Below are positions 30,668 to 39,225 of a DNA stretch of 39,225 bases, in pieces. Under the pieces are notes generated by a model. That model had not been told where the DNA came from. It did no database searches and worked only from the letters and a program-made list of their open reading frames with translations. The stretch lies in IMG/VR virus record IMGVR_UViG_3300027659_000083, positions 1 through 39,225 of that record, one strand, 5' to 3'. Origin of the DNA: a virus. The position numbers and the translations under genes were made by a program. Every line of letters begins with the position of its first letter. The stretch's first letter is position 1.

Positions 30668-32458
30668 TTAGGTCTTTATGATATATTTAATAGGAGGTGG
30701 ATTTACTGTTGCTCCGGTTGCTGTACTAGCGTATAAAACATGAGGAATATTTAAATTAGGTATACTGAATGTGCTTAATGACAGGGCACCAAATTTTGTT
30801 CCTATTACTGAGTATAGTACGTTGTAAATACCATCTCTTGCAAATTCTGTTCCGTTACAAAATAACCAGCCAGTTGGTGCTGTATTTCCAGCAAATGGAA
30901 TAATAGCACCTGTAGTTAATATTCCGGGATATACATCGGCAAGGAAATTTGCTTTAGATATTTGTCGTATGCCATCAGTGGTTGCAATTACCATAGTTGC
31001 AGTCAATGCTGCAGATGTGGCAGTAGTTCTATCAGTGATTGCCTGTTTAGTAAGAGAAACATTTATAACATATTCGTTATTGATAGGAGAATTTGTAATT
31101 TCTCCGTTAAATCCTGTGCCCATTCCAGATACAGAGCCTGATACTTTAAAATAAGTTAAATTTTGTAACTTTACCGCATACCCATCTCTTGTATTTCCGT
31201 AAAGATTCACAGATGTATTAGTCGGGTTTGCAGGATCAGTACCTGCTCTAATCTCCCGAACATATAATGTTTGAAAAGGATTTTGTGCTGTTCCTAACAT
31301 ATATGTAGCTGTACTAGCTGGTATCATTGCTACTGAATTGTTAGGAGCTCCAGGGACTCCAAGAACTACAGTATTTGTAAATGTGGAGGTGCCAACTACT
31401 CTGATTCCGTTGGTCATTCTTAAATTACCAGAAATTAATCCGCCGCCTACTAGTGTAAGTGCATCAGTTGACGATGATTGAATTGTTAATCTATTTGAAA
31501 TAATTGCCGAACCTAACACATCAAGAGCCGCTGATGGAGTTTTGTTATTTTTACCTACTCCAACATAGTTGTTTGAAGAATCTAATGTTAGTACCGTGGA
31601 AACAATTGAGTTTTTAACCCCGTTAAAAGAAAATCTGCCGCCGTCCCATGCATTTAAAATAATTGCATCGTACCCTTGCCGCTGAAGAGCAAATGTTGCG
31701 GTAGTTTTTCCTATAGTAATACCGTTGTCATTATTAACAATTAATCTACCGTTAATTGATTGATCAATATCATTTCTAACAAAATTATTAGCACTTACCG
31801 TTTCTGTAGCAGGACTTGTTTGTTTTAATGCAAAAGCGGATAATGCAGTTCCATTAAATTTAGGAGCAATTGAATTAAATGTCTTGTTACTTAAATTAAC
31901 ACCTGGTACAATAGTTTCAAATCCTTCAATTAACTCAACAGGCCTAAATTGTTCCTTGGCAATAATTTCTAAAACATAGTCATTTAGGTACATTAAAATA
32001 ACATCATGAGTTTCTCCATCAGTTCCCAAAAGTTGAGAAGGATAACTTCCAGTCCGTAGTGTTGAACTAAATGAAGGGCCTATCTGCGTCCAATCAACTC
32101 CATTAAAAATGTACATTACTTGAGACTCTATATTAACCCAAATATCTCCAGTTTTTCTATTCTGTGGTTCTATTAATTGTTGGAAAACTCCATTAGTCGG
32201 GCGCCAAGAACCTGTATCAAATATTTTTAATTTATAATCACTAGTGTCAAACCAAAGCTGACCTTCTATAGGATCGTGAGGTTGAATTGTATTTGCAAAA
32301 TTTTCTAAAAGATGTAAAAAGTTTTCAGCTACAGATTGGCCATACCCCGGGTAATTTCTTCCTATAAGGGATAAACTAGTGTCGTCATTCTTTGTTTGAG
32401 AAACAACCTCTATAGGATTTTTGTTTTCATCTGAAAATTTTACAGTATAGTTAGTCAT
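30668..32458 (-). CDS. Tail-fibre protein with C-terminal phage collar domain, paralogue 4
   Basis: A 596-residue paralogue. N-terminal module: LIGRNYPGYGQSVAENFLHL, DPIEGQLWFDTSDYKLKIFD, then GDIWVNIESQVMYIFNGVDW. The C-terminus (from about residue 511) is a phage tail-collar domain: TTGAIIPFAGNTAPTGWLFC, NGTEF, YNVLYSVIGTKFG and FSIPNLN, the same domain as in T4 gp12 short tail fibres and many receptor-binding fibres. The beta-repeat middle includes SAALDVLGSAIISNRLTIQS. It begins two bases after the gene 32461-33123 ends. This is the best candidate for a gp12-like adhesin in the block. Confidence 0.8.
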   Translation of the reverse strand: MTNYTVKFSDENKNPIEVVSQTKNDDTSLSLIGRNYPGYGQSVAENFLHLLENFANTIQPHDPIEGQLWFDTSDYKLKIFDTGSWRPTNGVFQQLIEPQNRKTGDIWVNIESQVMYIFNGVDWTQIGPSFSSTLRTGSYPSQLLGTDGETHDVILMYLNDYVLEIIAKEQFRPVELIEGFETIVPGVNLSNKTFNSIAPKFNGTALSAFALKQTSPATETVSANNFVRNDIDQSINGRLIVNNDNGITIGKTTATFALQRQGYDAIILNAWDGGRFSFNGVKNSIVSTVLTLDSSNNYVGVGKNNKTPSAALDVLGSAIISNRLTIQSSSTDALTLVGGGLISGNLRMTNGIRVVGTSTFTNTVVLGVPGAPNNSVAMIPASTATYMLGTAQNPFQTLYVREIRAGTDPANPTNTSVNLYGNTRDGYAVKLQNLTYFKVSGSVSGMGTGFNGEITNSPINNEYVINVSLTKQAITDRTTATSAALTATMVIATTDGIRQISKANFLADVYPGILTTGAIIPFAGNTAPTGWLFCNGTEFARDGIYNVLYSVIGTKFGALSLSTFSIPNLNIPHVLYASTATGATVNPPPIKYIIKT

Positions 32459-32460
32459 AA

Positions 32461-33123
32461 TTACATTCCGTTAGTAAGACTTTGTATTCTTACTGTATAA
32501 TCTATTTGAATCATTCTGTTCAACGACTTCTGTACAGGATGGAAAATCACATGAGTTAACAATCTCCCCATCCCGGTTCCATCCGGACTGTATGCTCTCA
32601 ATCCTAGTTCGTCAAATACATAGTCGCTGTTCTGAGTTGAACTATTATCAAATGCTGCCTGGTCATTTGGCTCACCAAAATCTAATAAACAGGTTACCAG
32701 TAAATCAGTATAATATGTGCCTGTAACATGTCTTGGCTCCATAAAATTCCTACTAGGATCTCTATTTAAAGAATTGTTAGCATCTATAACCTTTGTGTAA
32801 GTTTGATTATACAACGCGGCGTTTAAACCAGATGTGTTTGGAGTAAGATACGTAATAATTCCTGTAGGATCTACTCGACTGCCTCCGTTACCAAACGACA
32901 TTTCACCGATGAATCCCTGTTGTTGGTTTCCTATGCTTTGTGCTAGGGCAAAACTAAAATTTTCATAATGAATTGCATTCCTTTTTTCAACAAAAACTTC
33001 TTTAGTTTTTGGATCAAAAATCTTAATATGGCCTTGAATACCCACTGTTCCGTGTTCATTAGGACGGGATTGCGGAGTATTTTTATTTTGTTCTTGTTGT
33101 GTATTCATTTCAAATTTGTCCAT
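32461..33123 (-). CDS. Probable baseplate or fibre-attachment protein
   Basis: A 220-residue protein. After a polar, Gln/Asn-rich N-terminus (1-25) come GTVGIQGHIKIFDPKTKEVF, NAIHYENFSFALAQSIGN, MSFGNGGSRVDPTGIITYLT and a C-terminal VQKSLNRMIQIDYTVRIQSL. Similar proteins lie between large structural and fibre genes in related phages, in my recollection, without a proven role. The start overlaps the giant tail gene by 14 bp; GATAAATA just upstream is one base from a late box. The gene order suggests a connector between baseplate and fibres. Confidence 0.55.
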   Translation of the reverse strand: MDKFEMNTQQEQNKNTPQSRPNEHGTVGIQGHIKIFDPKTKEVFVEKRNAIHYENFSFALAQSIGNQQQGFIGEMSFGNGGSRVDPTGIITYLTPNTSGLNAALYNQTYTKVIDANNSLNRDPSRNFMEPRHVTGTYYTDLLVTCLLDFGEPNDQAAFDNSSTQNSDYVFDELGLRAYSPDGTGMGRLLTHVIFHPVQKSLNRMIQIDYTVRIQSLTNGM

Positions 33124-36100
33124 ACTGGTATTTATCTGGAAGACCAGACTGTTGTTCTAACAAGAATTTAGCCTGCACAGTACTACTGTAAAGCAGGCTA
33201 CTTCCGTTTGTGGCTGCATCAACACCTTGATTGTACCAAATCTTACCTGTAGATTTAACAATCTTTATCTTTACGCCCACTTGTGGCTGGAAAGATAGTG
33301 TTAATGTGCAAGTTGTTCCTGTATTAATTGTAAATCCTGCAGGAATAACTATATCGCTGTTATTTTCGTTTGAGTCGTAAGCTAGATCAAAACTATGATA
33401 GGTAGTTGTATTTTTTGTTAATAATCTACCACCATAATATACACTAACCTGATCTTTAGGATCTATCTCACTATCAAATGTTACATAATTGCTATTAATT
33501 ATGTAAGTGGTAGTATTTACAGCAGTTGTAGAAGTAGAGAATAAAACATCGCCTGATGACGGAACAGTTTGTATATATCCTTGATCTGTAACAGGAGTTC
33601 CTATAGGATAAAGATCTTTTGCACCTGTTCCTAAGCTAGCCCGTTTAATTCTTCCTAAAAGATTTCCTGTTTTTTCCATATATTCAATTCGTTCGCCGTT
33701 AATTAAAATAACGCCTGGGATATTTTTAGATGGATTTGGTTCCGGAAAGGCCGATGCATCTACTACAGAAATTTCAGTATCTGTAATAGTTAAATCGGTA
33801 TTTAAATAGGTAGTATGTTTTTCACTAAGTCTCTTGTAATGTGTTCTGCCTAATATGTCTTTAAACAATCTAAACCCAATTGACTTATCTGCTGTGACAT
33901 CGCTAAAACTCATAACTTCAATTTTATCAGTAGTACTAAACGGATAGTCTTTATCAATTTCAATTGTCTGACTATCTGCCAAATTGTAATCTTCTTTATT
34001 TGTTAATATCTGACCATTGATAGAAACCCAAACATAACTATCGTCGAGAACTGATCGAGACATTTTGTAAGTTCTTGATGCGTGAGCATGAAACACTTCA
34101 GTTCTAATAAATGAACTGTCATGATTGTTATAGGTGATAACCTTAATTTTACTACCTAACAAAGGAACAGAATTAAATCTTATTTGGCCGTCAATAATTG
34201 AATAATCATTTTCGATTAATGCAGTTATGGCCATTACATCACCGATGTTTAAATATCCCGGATCAAAAATAATTTGATTATTTGTTTGATCTAAGAAAAA
34301 GTCTATACCATTTCGAATTCGTGTTCCGTTTACATATACTTCTATACTAGTAAGTGTAAAACGACCCGGATTGTAAGTATAGTCTTCATTTATATCAAAT
34401 ATCGTTTGATCATTTTCTATTGAATAATACGTGGTGTTGGGAGGTAGTGCCCTTAGTCCATCAATCTCAACTACGGCTTGAGCATGGAAAGGTCCAACTG
34501 TTCCTGGCATTTGAATTAAATTAAAACTAGTAGTTGTTCCATCGCCTATAATTATCTGTTCCTTAACTTCACTATATCCCTTATAAGATTCTTTAAAGAT
34601 CCAAGATTGTATTAAATTTGTTCCTGTACTAAGGTCATACACTTTTAATCTAGCTCGTTTGTTTTTCGAAGAAATTGGCGCAAGGGTATATGTAGAAGTG
34701 CTGATACTATTTCCGTTTACAGTAACATAGGCGCTGCCAACATCAGTGTATAATGCAACAGTATCAATCGTGGCTGACTCTACTCCTTCAACTGCAACGG
34801 CTCTATATCCTAATATTTCAGTTCCGCCAACGCCTATTACTGTAATTGCTACCTGACCAGTGACTGGTTGTGGTTTAATAGTTACTGTTTTATTATAAAC
34901 ATCAACGGTATAATCATCGGAGTAATATAATGAAATATTATTATAACTTATCATCACAGAAGAAGTATTACCTGGTCGATAATTTAACAATACCGTTGTT
35001 GAAGTTCCTATAGTATCTATAGGATATATTTGTGTAACAATTACAGGGGATCCTTTCTCTGCTCGAGTGAATACGTTAATTGCTAAACTTTCTTGCACCT
35101 GTCCTGGTAATAATTCTTCAGGGGCATAACTTGTATTCGGAGATATAAAAGCATCACCATCTAAAATTATATCAGAGATACCTGACCCCAATGCATTAGT
35201 ATAAGCTAATAACCCGCCATCGATAACAGTATCTAAATCAGTATCATCAGTAATATAATTGTAGGCAGTAACTACTTGACCTGTTGAAGTTGTACTAATA
35301 GGTAATCTATCAAATGTAATTATTGGGCTCGACGCTGTTCCCGTGTGGGTAACATTAGTTATTGTTCCATAGGTTCCAGTTGACACAACTGTAATATGTA
35401 AATTGTGTTCTGGTGTTTCTCCGCCTAGATGATCCCCAGTGATCAATAATACCGAACCTGCATCAACTGTACTATTATAACCTGTGCTTGTATTACTATT
35501 GGTAAGTTGCAAAGAATATATTCCGTTCGATTTAGTAACATCAAATCTTGCATTTACACCAGCCAGTGCTGTTCCTGTTGAGGTATAAGAAATAATTTCG
35601 CCACCAATTTTTCCACCAGAGCCTAAAATATAAGTTATCAATGAAAACTCGTTAGCAATAAATGATTGTTCAGTTATTGTGGCAGGCAAATAGGTAGTTG
35701 TATTCTGATTTACAATAGATTGATAACGAGTACCTGTACTATCATTTGCTACTATTTTTTGTGCAAGACCAGAAACATAATTGTTTAACGTTCTGATGGT
35801 CAATAGTGCTTGAGTAGCAAATGCATCTACATAACTTGTTTGAGACCAATATTGAATACCCACAAATGTTGACTGGGTTTCCTCCTCCATTAATAAGTCT
35901 TGTACAATTGCATCAACTATTAATCCCACATCTCTATTAAATCTACGAGTATCATATGTAAAATTAGGAAAAAATGGGTAAATGTTAAGTAACTTTTGGT
36001 CGGCAATCCAAGCATCAACTTCAGCAACAATAAATGCACGATTCATATGAATCATAGTGGCTGCATTAATTATATCTGTATTAATAGTACGTGCTAAACT

Positions 36101-39100
36101 AATTGCCTCACGAGGATTTGCTACAGCAGTACCATTAGTAATAATATCTGTAATTATATCAATTTTAGATTGTGCTGGACCAAAATTAGCAGAAGAACCA
36201 GTAGGACCGTCAATATACTGCTGTGCTACTGCCTGATAAGATGTTATATTAATACCTTCAATAATATCAGGCAATATAGATCTAATATAATTATATGCAA
36301 CCACAGACTGTGCCTGTTGGCCAGGCAATGTTGTTGAGCCTCCGCTAAAATTATAGTAATACAATCCGCTTTCAATTGCTTGAAGATTCCCGCCATATAA
36401 TAAATCATAACTAATGCTATCAATTATAAACCCAACATCTCGATACCATATTGCCTGGTCGTATACAAATTCAGACGGTTTGTTAACTTCAAAATATTCT
36501 ACAGCTTCTGCCTGAATATATGCTCTATTAATTTGTAAGTTATTATAGGCATTTACTGTACTAGTCGACACACTTGGTGTTATTCCATTTGGAGTAATCT
36601 TATCTGCTATTTTTGTAATGTCAGTTACTTGAAGAATAATATCATTGTCGGGTGTTCCTCCTAGTAAATTTCCATTAATAGTAAAGGCTGTACTAGTTGT
36701 ATATCCTGTACCAGTTGTTAGTGCAATAACATCATAATCAGCGTTGTATCTGTTAACTTGGAACACCGTACCCGATGTTACTGATGTTACTCCTTGATCT
36801 ATAACAAAGGTTGAAATCTCTCCTATTCCACCAGTGCCTACTACTCGAATAATAAGATCGTTCTCTGGTGTTATTCCGCCTAGTCGATTTCCTGTAATAG
36901 TTAATTCAGTTCCTTCGTCGTAGTCTTGTCCAGAATTAACTATACTAGCAACATACCCGTTAGTAAAATCTTGTCTGGCAATTGTAAATATTGCTCCGGT
37001 GCCTGTATTAAACGAAGTTGCAGTTGTCCATGTTGCTGTTAACGCCACGTAAGTTGTTACTCCGCTAGCAGTAACAATATAAGTTGCAACAGAAGTTGCA
37101 GTTAATGAACTGTAGGTTCCTGTAGAAAGATTAATGGCGGCAATAGCAGTTGGTATTGGCAATACATCTCGCACCACAATTGTTTGACCAACTGTCATTC
37201 CTGTTACAGAAGCAACAGATGCAGTATTAATAGAAGCATTAACAAATCTTGTGAGAACCGTTTCTACTTTAGAAGTAACAACATTTGAATCCCATGCAGA
37301 GTCAAAGAATGGCAACGCATCCCATCCTGCTGAATCAGAGAATGGTACGGTTTCAATTTTTACTCCGGGATACTCGGCACCAGACATCAGTTGTGCTAAT
37401 TCATTTCCGGGCATTCCATATCCAGGGTTATAGTAATCTCTAATTCTTTCAGATGCGCTGTAAAGATTAATATTCTTACTATAAATTACTGTTATCACCT
37501 GACCCTTCTTAGGTATATCAGCTAATGATATTTTGCTAATACGTTTATGGTATCCGAATGAGGTATCCACTTCAGATAAAATTTCGTAGTCAGTGTGAAG
37601 AACTAATATTCCGTCAAGTTTAACAGTAATATAATTTTTGTCAACAGTACTGTTCCATGTTAACTGGTATACAAAATCACTACCTGTTGCTATTATATCA
37701 TCTGTAAATGTATTAGATGTTATGGAGTATGTTGAGGTATTAACAGAAATTCTATCAAACTTAATACCGATAAAATTAGAACGAACTTTATTATTGCCCA
37801 ACTGTGCGTAAGCAACCGCAGGAACTAGCTCGCCATCTCCTCCACCATTAATTAATAGTGTGGGAGTTTTAGTATATCCAGTTCCTACATTTGTAATTTC
37901 TATTTCAGTTATTTTTCCTAAGCCTATATATGCCTTAGCGGTAGCTCCGGATCCGGTATCACCAAATGCAGGAATAATTTCTATAACCGGAACTGTTCTA
38001 TAGCCAGCACCGTGACTAGATAAAATTATATTTTCTACTCCGCATGTATAATTGTCTAGCCAACTCTTATAAGGATACTGATTAATTTTATCATTGTCAA
38101 TATTAATTACTTCAAATACTTTATTAGCAGGATCATAGCTAACTGGGAGATCAAAATCAGTATTGTAAGTTTTAGTTTCTTCAAATGCTTTATTTAATTT
38201 TCCAATCTGATAATTTAGCTGATAGTTCCTAATTTTAGTACGGAATGGTTTGACTTCATTTAAGTAATCTTCATACCACTGGCTATCTTGGAATCTATAT
38301 GTGGTTCTTTGATCTAATACTCCGGCAATATTTCTTACATTAATAAAAGATGTTTTAAATGCCCAATCTAAGAACCTCTGTTCAGTTATTGCATATTTTA
38401 CACATTTAAAAAACAACTGGTTCCAATATAATCTTAAAGTACCAGTAAATATATCTTCCCTGATTGTTTTAAGTATGTTGGCTAATTCAACCTCAGACGT
38501 TTCGCTGTACAATGTCTGATCAAATGTTGCCACTTCGTCAAAACCCAACTGTGCGCTACTTGTATTCCATATAGAATCTAATATCTGTATAGTACCATTT
38601 TCGCTGTAAACAATATTATAATTTTTGTCAAATGTGCCGACTTCTACACTGCTATCTATTTTTTCTAAAGTAATATACCTGTTGTCGCCGGCATTTTTAA
38701 CTTTAATATAATCACCCAGCGTCGAATTCAATGTGTCTAGTTGGTATAACTCGTCTACAGTAGCAAACACCGGTTTTAATTCATTAAATGTTTCAGCTTT
38801 CCAATCAATGTATTTCCAATATCTAGTAGTGTCAAATCGTTGAGTGTGAATTCTATCCCATGTAACACCTGACCAAGAATATTGAGTCCACTTACCTGGA
38901 AAACTTATATCAGCTAACACAATTACAGTGTATGGTCTTACCAACAATAACGGAGGAGTTACAAATCCATATCCGGGTTCAATAATCTCAGCAGAGATAA
39001 CTTGTCCGTTTTCATCAATTGATGTTTTAATCCTAGCTTCGTTGTTGTTGATAATTGAAACGCTAGGAGCTATTTTATAACCAAATCCTGGGTTAATAAT

Positions 39101-39225
39101 CTCAACTGAAACAATTTTTCCATTTAACACATCACAAGACAATTGTGCTTTTTTTAATTTTTTAGTTAAAATTACATCTCTACCTTCTATGTCTTCAACT
39201 AGTTGGTCATATTCTCCCAATAGTA
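33110..39225 (-). CDS. Giant tail/baseplate-associated structural protein (5' end outside window)
   Basis: At least 2038 codons; the frame is open to the window end, so the TTG at 39218-39220 is not the start. Repeats are evident: three GxGYxxxP-type elements near the start of the visible part (NPGFGYKIAPSVSI, EPGYGFVTPPLLLV, GTGYTKTPTLLI), three LGGxTPExxLxIxV elements (TGNRLGGITPENDLIIRV, GNLLGGTPDNDIILQV, TGDHLGGETPEHNLHITV), and two helical blocks with NRAYIQAEAVEYFE/MNRAFIVAEVDAW plus RDVGFIIDSISYDLLYGG/RDVGLIVDAIVQDLL. Similar giant proteins stand upstream of fibre genes in cyanophage-like myoviruses. The C-terminal third is beta-rich. Baseplate or proximal tail-fibre role is inferred. 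Confidence 0.75.
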   Translation of the reverse strand, partial: LLGEYDQLVEDIEGRDVILTKKLKKAQLSCDVLNGKIVSVEIINPGFGYKIAPSVSIINNNEARIKTSIDENGQVISAEIIEPGYGFVTPPLLLVRPYTVIVLADISFPGKWTQYSWSGVTWDRIHTQRFDTTRYWKYIDWKAETFNELKPVFATVDELYQLDTLNSTLGDYIKVKNAGDNRYITLEKIDSSVEVGTFDKNYNIVYSENGTIQILDSIWNTSSAQLGFDEVATFDQTLYSETSEVELANILKTIREDIFTGTLRLYWNQLFFKCVKYAITEQRFLDWAFKTSFINVRNIAGVLDQRTTYRFQDSQWYEDYLNEVKPFRTKIRNYQLNYQIGKLNKAFEETKTYNTDFDLPVSYDPANKVFEVINIDNDKINQYPYKSWLDNYTCGVENIILSSHGAGYRTVPVIEIIPAFGDTGSGATAKAYIGLGKITEIEITNVGTGYTKTPTLLINGGGDGELVPAVAYAQLGNNKVRSNFIGIKFDRISVNTSTYSITSNTFTDDIIATGSDFVYQLTWNSTVDKNYITVKLDGILVLHTDYEILSEVDTSFGYHKRISKISLADIPKKGQVITVIYSKNINLYSASERIRDYYNPGYGMPGNELAQLMSGAEYPGVKIETVPFSDSAGWDALPFFDSAWDSNVVTSKVETVLTRFVNASINTASVASVTGMTVGQTIVVRDVLPIPTAIAAINLSTGTYSSLTATSVATYIVTASGVTTYVALTATWTTATSFNTGTGAIFTIARQDFTNGYVASIVNSGQDYDEGTELTITGNRLGGITPENDLIIRVVGTGGIGEISTFVIDQGVTSVTSGTVFQVNRYNADYDVIALTTGTGYTTSTAFTINGNLLGGTPDNDIILQVTDITKIADKITPNGITPSVSTSTVNAYNNLQINRAYIQAEAVEYFEVNKPSEFVYDQAIWYRDVGFIIDSISYDLLYGGNLQAIESGLYYYNFSGGSTTLPGQQAQSVVAYNYIRSILPDIIEGINITSYQAVAQQYIDGPTGSSANFGPAQSKIDIITDIITNGTAVANPREAISLARTINTDIINAATMIHMNRAFIVAEVDAWIADQKLLNIYPFFPNFTYDTRRFNRDVGLIVDAIVQDLLMEEETQSTFVGIQYWSQTSYVDAFATQALLTIRTLNNYVSGLAQKIVANDSTGTRYQSIVNQNTTTYLPATITEQSFIANEFSLITYILGSGGKIGGEIISYTSTGTALAGVNARFDVTKSNGIYSLQLTNSNTSTGYNSTVDAGSVLLITGDHLGGETPEHNLHITVVSTGTYGTITNVTHTGTASSPIITFDRLPISTTSTGQVVTAYNYITDDTDLDTVIDGGLLAYTNALGSGISDIILDGDAFISPNTSYAPEELLPGQVQESLAINVFTRAEKGSPVIVTQIYPIDTIGTSTTVLLNYRPGNTSSVMISYNNISLYYSDDYTVDVYNKTVTIKPQPVTGQVAITVIGVGGTEILGYRAVAVEGVESATIDTVALYTDVGSAYVTVNGNSISTSTYTLAPISSKNKRARLKVYDLSTGTNLIQSWIFKESYKGYSEVKEQIIIGDGTTTSFNLIQMPGTVGPFHAQAVVEIDGLRALPPNTTYYSIENDQTIFDINEDYTYNPGRFTLTSIEVYVNGTRIRNGIDFFLDQTNNQIIFDPGYLNIGDVMAITALIENDYSIIDGQIRFNSVPLLGSKIKVITYNNHDSSFIRTEVFHAHASRTYKMSRSVLDDSYVWVSINGQILTNKEDYNLADSQTIEIDKDYPFSTTDKIEVMSFSDVTADKSIGFRLFKDILGRTHYKRLSEKHTTYLNTDLTITDTEISVVDASAFPEPNPSKNIPGVILINGERIEYMEKTGNLLGRIKRASLGTGAKDLYPIGTPVTDQGYIQTVPSSGDVLFSTSTTAVNTTTYIINSNYVTFDSEIDPKDQVSVYYGGRLLTKNTTTYHSFDLAYDSNENNSDIVIPAGFTINTGTTCTLTLSFQPQVGVKIKIVKSTGKIWYNQGVDAATNGSSLLYSSTVQAKFLLEQQSGLPDKYQYGQI

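Noticed and set aside
1-39225. tRNA genes
   Set aside because: Intergenic gaps are too short and I found no cloverleaf-like sequence; a tRNAscan run would settle this.

Overview
The window is a stretch of a T4-like (Tevenvirinae-related) contractile-tailed phage genome, most like those recovered from aquatic habitats. The evidence is a family B DNA polymerase of gp43 length, a gp45-type sliding clamp, a T4 RNase H-type flap nuclease, a phage thymidylate synthase, densely packed genes joined by ATGA or TAATG stop/start overlaps, and a long tail-fibre block on the opposite strand. The DNA is AT-rich. I see no tRNA, IS element or CRISPR array. Both edges cut genes: the first CDS is open from base 2, and the last (minus-strand) CDS is open to base 39225. 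The host cannot be named; the promoters look like ordinary sigma-70 promoters.

Layout. (1) 1-4242, plus strand: the end of a large virion lysin (lytic transglycosylase plus LysM plus low-complexity repeats), then three overlapping genes, two of which start with short T4-like capsid-targeting leader sequences. (2) 4266-13664, plus: DsbA-like protein, membrane protein, DNA polymerase, sliding clamp, small phage protein, DpdA-like transglycosylase, then an operon with a small conserved protein, a QueD-like T-fold protein, a glycosyltransferase and a truncated sugar-nucleotide dehydrogenase. (3) 13661-20781, plus: FolE, small proteins, a Bax-inhibitor-1-like membrane protein, a cupin, a MazG-like pyrophosphohydrolase, QueE, the RNase H-type nuclease and several conserved small proteins. 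(4) 20778-25357, plus: MoxR-type AAA ATPase, terminator, HExxH/VWA protein, three small proteins, thymidylate synthase. (5) 25354-39225, minus: four paralogous tail-fibre-like genes, one small structural gene and one giant tail or baseplate gene.

The main system is a probable 7-deazaguanine DNA modification pathway. FolE (GTP to dihydroneopterin triphosphate), a divergent QueD-like protein, QueE (7-carboxy-7-deazaguanine synthase) and a DpdA-type DNA guanine transglycosylase are all present; QueC is not in the window. The new point is that DpdA carries, near its C-terminus, QNTFGSLFAFE, almost the same as the last residues of the DNA polymerase (QNNTFGNLFSFE). It resembles the clamp-binding tail of T4/RB69 polymerase. 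This suggests that the modifying enzyme is tethered to the sliding clamp, whose gene lies two genes upstream, so that bases are exchanged behind the fork.

Regulation is unusually readable. Six promoter candidates all have exactly 17-bp spacers. The polymerase leader carries two hairpins, each with an 8-base GCCANAAN loop; the second, directly before the ribosome-binding site, copies the architecture of the T4 gene 43 autoregulatory operator. Upstream of the DsbA-like gene a perfect 10-bp inverted repeat would hide the ribosome-binding site in read-through RNA but not in RNA from the local promoter. The minus-strand tail block has an exact T4 late-promoter box (TATAAATA) before its last gene.
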